Origin: Chloroflexota bacterium
GTDB lineage: Bacteria > Chloroflexota > Limnocylindria > Limnocylindrales > CSP1-4
NCBI GenBank assembly: GCA_021812735.1
Contig: JAKAMV010000151.1
Span: 1-14,198, forward strand
Direction of reading: 5' to 3'
DNA: 14,198 bases
Part shown: positions 6,050 through 14,198 of the stretch, piece by piece
Layout: every line of letters starts with the position of its first letter
Position numbering within the stretch: position 1 is the stretch's first letter
Notes under the pieces: generated by a model
The model's database searches: none
Seen by the model: the letters and a program-made list of their open reading frames with translations, nothing else
Told to the model about the DNA's origin: nothing
Translations under genes and position numbers: made by a program

Positions 6050-8433
6050 GCTGCGAAGAGCCTTTCCTTCGTGGCGCGCAGGATCTCCGCCGCGGAGCCC
6101 ACCACCTTGAGCGCAGCGAGGCCGCCCGCGGTCACCACCTCGGGCGTCTTGAGCACGCCGGGGTTCTCCATCTCCTCGGTGCCGGCGCGGGCGAACTGAC
6201 GCGCCAAAGCCCGGAGCGTGGCGGCCGTCGCCTCGGGGAGGGAGGCCAGCCAGGCGGCGGCCTTGTAGTCGAACGCGGCGGCGCGGGCGGCGCGGGTCTT
6301 GCCCTCGAGGCCGTAGGCGAGCTCGGCGAGGACGTCGTAGAGGTCGAAGTCCTCGAGCGCCTCCACCTTGCGGATCAGCGGGGCGGAGCGGCCGCCGTCG
6401 GGCAGGGCGGCGACGAGGTCGTGGCGCAGCGCAGGCGCCACCCAGGCGGCGCGGAAGTCCTCGAGCGTGGCGGCCCGGGCGAGCAGCGACGACGCCACGC
6501 GCTCCTTGTACTCCTCGAGCGAGACCGCGCGGGCGACGCCGTCGACGGTGGTGACGATCGCGACCCCGGCCGGCTCCACGCGGACGTCGATCCCCTGGAC
6601 CGTGAGCACCCGCTCGGCTTCGGCCTCGGGCGCCTCCGCCGACGGCTCCGTCCGCTCGCTCGTCGCGCGCGTCCGGAAGGCCTCGCCCAGGAGCCGCGTC
6701 GCCGCGGTGTAGTCGTACACGCGGAACATCAGCTTGCCGGTGGGCGGGTCGAGGCGGGTGCCGCGCCCGAGCATCTGGTAGAAGGCGATGGGCGAGCGCA
6801 CGTACTTGAAGAACACGACGTTGCGGACGCCGGGGACGTCGACGCCGGTGGTGAGCAGGTCGACGGTCGTCGCGACGAAGTGGCTGCGCGAGGCGCCTCG
6901 CAGGTCGGCGAGGTACTGGCCGCCCTCGCTCGCCGCGGTGCACTTGAAGGCGTACGGCGCGGCGGGCTTGCGGCCCTGCCCGGCGCACCAGGCGGCGTAG
7001 CGGTTGTTGAGCGCGATCGCGACCGCGTCGGCGTGGGCGTCGCGCGCGCAGAACACGATCGTCTTCTGCTCCGGGCCGCCGGTGGCGAGCAGGTTCGCGA
7101 GCAGGTCGGCGGCCATGGCCTCGACGCGGTCCGGCAGCATGATCTTGGCCTCGAAGCTGCCGGCGTCGTAGCGCTCGCGGGCCTCGCCGGCCGACAGCAG
7201 CTCGCCCGTGCGCGCGTCGGCGACGGCTGCCCCGGCCGACCAGAGGTCGTCGCGCTCGAGCCCGGTCTCGCGCTCCGCGAACGGGCTGCCCTCGAGGAAG
7301 ATGTCGCGCCGCACGATCTCGCAGGCGGCGAGGTAGCCGTCCTCGATCCCCTGGCCGATCTCGTACTCGTATACGGGCTCGCCGAAGTGCCGCAGGTTGT
7401 CGGCGGTGATCTGCTCGTCCGCGAGCGCGGGGGCGGAGCGGCCGTAGTCGAGCGTGCGCGGCGTGGCCGTCAGGCCGATCTGCACGGCGTTCGGGTTCCG
7501 GGTCAGCACCTCGGACCACTTGCCCCACGCCGAGCGGTGGCACTCGTCGATGACGATGTGGCTGAAGTAGTCGGGCGGGTAGCTGGCCTCGAGGAAGGTG
7601 GCGTCGGCGTCGTCGCTGTCGACGCCCAGCGTCTGGTAGGTGGCGACGACGATGCGCGCGTTCTTCTCCGGGTTGCGGCCCGACGCGGCCGCGGCGTCGT
7701 TGCCGAAGGCGTTCTGGAGGGCGTTGAGCGCCTGGGCGCGCAGCTCGTCGCGGTCGACGACGAAGAGGGCGCGGCGGAGCTGCCCCGCGTCCGCGATCCG
7801 GCGCAGCAGGTTGACCGCGATCCAGGTCTTGCCCGAGCCCGTGGCGAGGCTGAGGAGGACGCGCTTGTCGCCCCTCGCGATCTTCTCCAGCGCCGCGCGA
7901 ATCGCCGCGTCCTGGTAGTAGCGGCGGCTGGCCTCGCCGCCCCGGTACGGCTTGAGCAGCGGGCGCGCCAGCTCGTGGTCGAGCGTCAGCCCGACGGCGT
8001 CCTCGTACAGCGTTTGGAGCTCCTGCGGGGTGGGGAAGTCGGCCATCGGGCGGGTCTGGCTGGTCACGCCCGTCCGACTGTCGAACAGCACCCACTGGTG
8101 ACCGTTAGTCGCCGCCACGAACGGCACGTGGAGGCGGCGACAGGCGAGGTAGCCCTTCGCCTGGTCGAGCCCGTACGCCGGGTGCCTGCCCTCGCTCTTC
8201 GCCTCGAGCACCGCCACCGCCACCGGCTGGTCGCCCGGCTTCGGCCTGACCCGGAGCGTGTAGTCCGTCCGCCCGATCGTGTTCCGCCGGGGCCGCCCGT
8301 CGACGATCTCGACCGTCCCGAGCGTCTCCTCGCGCCGGATCAGGTCCTCGGACCACCCGCGGGCGTGCAGGGCAGGATCGATCAGCTGGATGCGCGTCTG
8401 CGCCTCGTCGCGGAAAGCCCCCTCGGTGGCCAC
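6046..8433 (-). CDS. hsdR: Type I restriction enzyme R subunit HsdR (DEAD/DEAH helicase-nuclease)
   Basis: 795 residues from a GTG. HsdR uses ATP to translocate DNA and cuts it far from the recognition site. An N-terminal PD-(D/E)xK-type nuclease domain is suggested by D57 (GRTDYTLRV) and E77-x-K79 (VAVLEAKSEG). The SF2 motor follows: Walker A LATGSGKTWIA (196-206), DECH box VIDECHRSAW (294-303), motif III GLTATPRTLDYG, motif V TVDLLTTGVDVPGV and motif VI QMLGRGTRLDPP (553-564). The C-terminal 200 residues are helical and would contact HsdM/HsdS. It is compact for HsdR (many are about 1000 residues) but all motor motifs are intact. Its stop overlaps the hsdS start. An absent hsdM is the main oddity; a stand-alone helicase-nuclease defence protein is an alternative reading. 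Confidence 0.93.
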   Translation of the reverse strand: MATEGAFRDEAQTRIQLIDPALHARGWSEDLIRREETLGTVEIVDGRPRRNTIGRTDYTLRVRPKPGDQPVAVAVLEAKSEGRHPAYGLDQAKGYLACRRLHVPFVAATNGHQWVLFDSRTGVTSQTRPMADFPTPQELQTLYEDAVGLTLDHELARPLLKPYRGGEASRRYYQDAAIRAALEKIARGDKRVLLSLATGSGKTWIAVNLLRRIADAGQLRRALFVVDRDELRAQALNALQNAFGNDAAAASGRNPEKNARIVVATYQTLGVDSDDADATFLEASYPPDYFSHIVIDECHRSAWGKWSEVLTRNPNAVQIGLTATPRTLDYGRSAPALADEQITADNLRHFGEPVYEYEIGQGIEDGYLAACEIVRRDIFLEGSPFAERETGLERDDLWSAGAAVADARTGELLSAGEARERYDAGSFEAKIMLPDRVEAMAADLLANLLATGGPEQKTIVFCARDAHADAVAIALNNRYAAWCAGQGRKPAAPYAFKCTAASEGGQYLADLRGASRSHFVATTVDLLTTGVDVPGVRNVVFFKYVRSPIAFYQMLGRGTRLDPPTGKLMFRVYDYTAATRLLGEAFRTRATSERTEPSAEAPEAEAERVLTVQGIDVRVEPAGVAIVTTVDGVARAVSLEEYKERVASSLLARAATLEDFRAAWVAPALRHDLVAALPDGGRSAPLIRKVEALEDFDLYDVLAELAYGLEGKTRAARAAAFDYKAAAWLASLPEATAATLRALARQFARAGTEEMENPGVLKTPEVVTAGGLAALKVVGSAAEILRATKERLFAA

Positions 8434-8439
8434 TTCCGA

Positions 8440-8445
8440 ACTGTA
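8440..8445 (-). promoter_or_regulatory. Possible -10 of a leaderless hsdR promoter
   Basis: Minus-strand TACAGT ends 6 nt before the hsdR GTG, the same spacing as the antitoxin genes nearby. No good -35 is visible and no clear Shine-Dalgarno precedes the GTG, so this is a weak call. Confidence 0.35.
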
Positions 8446-8590
8446 GCGGAGCGGGGCCTGATGAGTCGGTAGGTCTGATCGCCACTGCGTCCGGCCTGTG
8501 GCGTTGCGACCCGCCGTCGACAGTGTCGCGACTACCTGCGACGCGAAGCCGGTCGCCTCGCCACCGAGGTATTCGGTCCTACGGTCACGA

Positions 8591-8884
8591 TCACGCGTTG
8601 CCCGATCCCGACCGACTGCCGGACCCGAACCGTAATACGAACCACCAGACGAGGAACACGGTCACCGTGGGCTCCAGCGACGGTCGAGACGTACTCGTGG
8701 ATTCGTTTGGGTACTTGAACGCGAGGCCGCCAACTGCAAGCCCGGGGATAGCAAGAAACGCCGTCACATCGCGGACGACTGGCACCAGGGTGTAGAGCAG
8801 CGACGCTCCCATGACGGCCATGATCGCTGTGGTGGCCGAGCCTCGCGGAGACCCGAAGAGCGTGAGCACGACCCTTCGGGTCAT
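8591..8884 (-). CDS. Small membrane protein, three predicted spans, unknown function
   Basis: 97 residues from the ATG at 8884, whose ATGA overlaps the stop of the upstream zinc-ribbon gene. This coupled start is preferred over an in-frame ATG at 8995 that would overlap the upstream gene fully. Hydrophobic segments are at about residues 18-35 (TAIMAVMGASLLYTLVPVV), 39-56 (VTAFLAIPGLAVGGLAF) and 72-86 (VTVFLVWWFVLRF). The tail GSGSRSGSGNA is Gly/Ser-rich. The short loop between spans 2 and 3 is Ser/Thr-rich. No family is recognised. It is likely co-expressed with the zinc-ribbon protein and possibly with nrdJ. Confidence 0.68.
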   Translation of the reverse strand: MTRRVVLTLFGSPRGSATTAIMAVMGASLLYTLVPVVRDVTAFLAIPGLAVGGLAFKYPNESTSTSRPSLEPTVTVFLVWWFVLRFGSGSRSGSGNA

Positions 8885-9090
8885 TGTGGATGGCCCCAGC
8901 TCAAGAGGCATCGGAAGCAGACGGGCATAAGCTGCCCGTCCCGCTTCAGGAAAGCTGCGGGGATGGCCGCGCTCTTCGTGCCGCAGATCGTGCACTCCCA
9001 GTCAGCCCCCGGAGCCCTTCCGAGGGCGGCTTCGAAATCCTGCTCATGTACAGCAGTGAGCCGTTGACGCGGAAGGCTCTCCGGAGACAT
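8881..9090 (-). CDS. Small zinc-ribbon-like protein, unknown function
   Basis: 69 residues. Two Cys pairs, CTIC and CFRC, are separated by about 21 residues (WECTICGTKSAAIPAAF then LMPVCFRCLLSWGH), a spacing that fits a zinc ribbon. The N-terminal half is polar and helical. It begins 10 bp after the nrdJ stop codon and ends with a 4-nt ATGA overlap with the membrane-protein gene, so it probably belongs to the nrdJ transcript. No clear ribosome site is visible, so the exact start is uncertain. A role in protein-protein or nucleic acid contact is possible but unproven. Confidence 0.65.
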   Translation of the reverse strand: MSPESLPRQRLTAVHEQDFEAALGRAPGADWECTICGTKSAAIPAAFLKRDGQLMPVCFRCLLSWGHPQ

Positions 9091-9100
9091 CGATGCGCGA

Positions 9101-13528
<4,428 letters not shown>

Positions 13529-13792
13529 CTCCTCCGTCCCCGCCGCCGCGGGAGCTCCATGGCGCCGGCGGTTCCGCTCGAGCCCGGGACGCAGATCCCG
13601 GTTTCCGACCGGGACTCGATCTGCGCGGTGCGGGCTCCGATCGTGCTGGTCTCGCGCCCACGGATGGGGGGTGAGGCGTAGCTGCGAGGCCGTCCGTCGG
13701 GTCGGGCTGGCCGGACGGCCTCCGGGTCCGTCCAGCAGCGTCTGCCGCTCTCCCGACGGGACCCTTTGACGGTCGTCCGGCGTCAGGGCGAC
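13529..13792 (-). promoter_or_regulatory. Long structured 5' leader of nrdJ
   Basis: From the predicted start site near 13792 to the nrdJ start lie about 260 nt with no gene. Two strong stems are present: an 11-bp stem (13686-13696 with 13712-13722, 15-nt loop), and a bulged stem (13590-13602 with 13608-13613 and 13619-13625). A third block, CCGGGA at 13584-13589, could pair with 13596-13601 and disrupt the second stem. No B12-box sequence (GCCACTG) is found on this strand, so a classical cobalamin riboswitch is not supported. The Shine-Dalgarno GGAGGAG lies at 13529-13535. Confidence 0.55.
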
Positions 13793-13798
13793 TTGGTG

Positions 13799-13827
13799 AA
13801 TCTACGCGTTCGCTGGGGCGAGGTCAA
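13799..13827 (-). promoter_or_regulatory. Predicted nrdJ promoter
   Basis: Minus-strand TTGACC (13822-13827), 17-bp spacer and TAGATT (13799-13804). This is the best housekeeping-type promoter in the upstream region and lies 7 bp downstream of the first NrdR-like box. Confidence 0.7.
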
Positions 13828-13834
13828 GCCTCAA

Positions 13835-13852
13835 ACCACAAGATGTTGTGGT
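13835..13852. promoter_or_regulatory. NrdR box 1 (predicted)
   Basis: ACCACAA-GATG-TTGTGGT, a perfect 7-bp dyad. The central 16 bp, CCACAAGATGTTGTGG, fit the palindromic NrdR-box pattern (CA-rich arm, AT-rich centre, TG-rich arm) found upstream of ribonucleotide reductase genes. NrdR represses these genes when dATP is high. Confidence 0.82.
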
Positions 13853-13868
13853 GCACCGGGCCACCGCA

Positions 13869-13884
13869 TCGCAACATGTTGTGC
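13869..13884. promoter_or_regulatory. NrdR box 2 (predicted)
   Basis: TCGCAACATGTTGTGC, built on the perfect 10-bp palindrome CAACATGTTG. Its centre is 33 bp from that of box 1, about three helical turns, the usual phasing of paired NrdR boxes. The outer bases of one arm are degenerate. Confidence 0.78.
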
Positions 13885-13974
13885 GCGATGGCTCGTGGCG
13901 CATCTCGCCCAGATCCAAGCTCGGAGGCCTGCCGTCCACGCTCGAGACGAGTTCGTCCACCTGCTGGGGCCCGC

Positions 13975-14016
13975 GTTTCCACAGCATATCCGGGGTTATG
14001 CACCGCCTTTTCCACA
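13975..14016. promoter_or_regulatory. Cluster of DnaA-box-like sequences
   Basis: Three 9-mers on the plus strand resemble the DnaA box TTATNCACA: GTTTCCACA (13975-13983), TTATGCACC (13996-14004, one mismatch) and TTTTCCACA (14008-14016, one mismatch). They lie about 150-190 bp upstream of the predicted nrdJ promoter. DnaA control of ribonucleotide reductase is known for E. coli nrdAB; here it is an inference. Confidence 0.45.
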
Positions 14017-14100
14017 GTCGTAACTCGAACGGCCGTGCGAAATGCCTCCCGGTGTCGTCGAGGCTCGAGCGTGCCTTGCGCGGCGGGACCGCGTCTGCCT

Positions 14101-14145
14101 GGGGCCGCTCGGGCTGGAGTGGCGCGCGCGGGGCCGCTCGGGCTG
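14101..14145. repeat. Short direct repeat, 16 bp, period 29
   Basis: GGGGCCGCTCGGGCTG occurs at 14101-14116 and 14130-14145. Confidence 0.85.
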
Positions 14146-14164
14146 CGCTGTCTCGGGCTGGGCC

Positions 14165-14198
14165 GGGCTGGCGCGCGCTGGGCTGGGCTGGCGCGCGC
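14165..14198. repeat. Short direct repeat, 14 bp, period 20
   Basis: GGGCTGGCGCGCGC occurs at 14165-14178 and 14185-14198; the array may continue beyond the window. Confidence 0.85.

Larger units (their letters stand above)
14017..14198. other. G+C-rich intergenic sequence, no gene seen
   Basis: No supported gene. The sequence becomes almost pure G+C with GGGCTGG and GCGCGC runs toward the window edge. Confidence 0.6.

Noticed and set aside
4883..8095. Single 1070-codon open frame on the minus strand
   Set aside because: Only the part from the GTG at 6049 onward encodes HsdS. The upstream part is an alternate frame of hsdR, Arg/Pro/Gly-rich and without domains, open only because of high G+C.
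5992..8472. 826-codon open frame on the plus strand opposite hsdR
   Set aside because: Its product is a Gly/Arg/Val/Leu-rich mirror of the hsdR codons with no recognisable motif. hsdR has all helicase motifs, so this is a shadow.
8471..8477. GCCACTG, the B12-box heptamer, on the plus strand
   Set aside because: It is alone, lacks the rest of the cobalamin riboswitch, and no plus-strand gene follows. It is not in the nrdJ leader.
13766..14023. 85-codon plus-strand open frame upstream of nrdJ
   Set aside because: It runs through the promoter, NrdR-like boxes and DnaA-like boxes, has no ribosome site and no domain.

Overview
High-G+C bacterial DNA from a genomic or metagenomic contig. No rRNA, tRNA, CRISPR array or transposase was seen. 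Three things suggest a high-G+C terrestrial lineage such as Actinomycetota or Chloroflexota: a B12-dependent class II ribonucleotide reductase with NrdR-type operators of the kind seen in actinobacteria, many GTG starts, and promoters of the form TTGACN-16/17-TANNNT set 6-7 nt before the start codon (leaderless mRNAs). No single marker fixes the phylum.

Layout. Bases 1-200 hold the 3' end of a toxin gene and the eroded end of a second gene. The first 127 bases are an exact copy of 3226-3352. Bases 371-1961 (+) carry a secreted protein and a polytopic membrane protein. Bases 1974-4770 are a dense toxin-antitoxin (TA) cluster: a RHH/PIN pair in VapBC style (-), a RHH/RelE-ParE-like pair (+), an AbrB-type antitoxin with a RelE-like toxin (-), and a helix-turn-helix protein with a PIN toxin (-). 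Bases 4883-8433 (-) are a type I restriction pair, hsdR then hsdS, with translational coupling but no hsdM anywhere in the window. Bases 8591-9090 (-) encode a small three-segment membrane protein coupled to a small zinc-ribbon protein. Bases 9101-13528 (-) are nrdJ, interrupted by a 434-residue intein with a LAGLIDADG-type homing domain at a conserved active-site loop. Bases 13529-14198 hold no gene: they contain a structured nrdJ leader of about 260 nt, a promoter, two NrdR-box-like palindromes 33 bp apart, a cluster of DnaA-box-like sequences, and G+C-rich short repeats at the edge.

How it fits together. nrdJ makes deoxynucleotides and appears to be controlled by NrdR and perhaps DnaA and leader structure. 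The two small genes after it may share its transcript. The hsdRS pair and TA cluster together look like a defence island. Within it, the antitoxin (and perhaps hsdR) genes share a leaderless promoter layout in which an inverted repeat often overlaps the promoter, which suggests autoregulation. The two copies of the toxin tail indicate a local duplication, and may also mark an assembly break.
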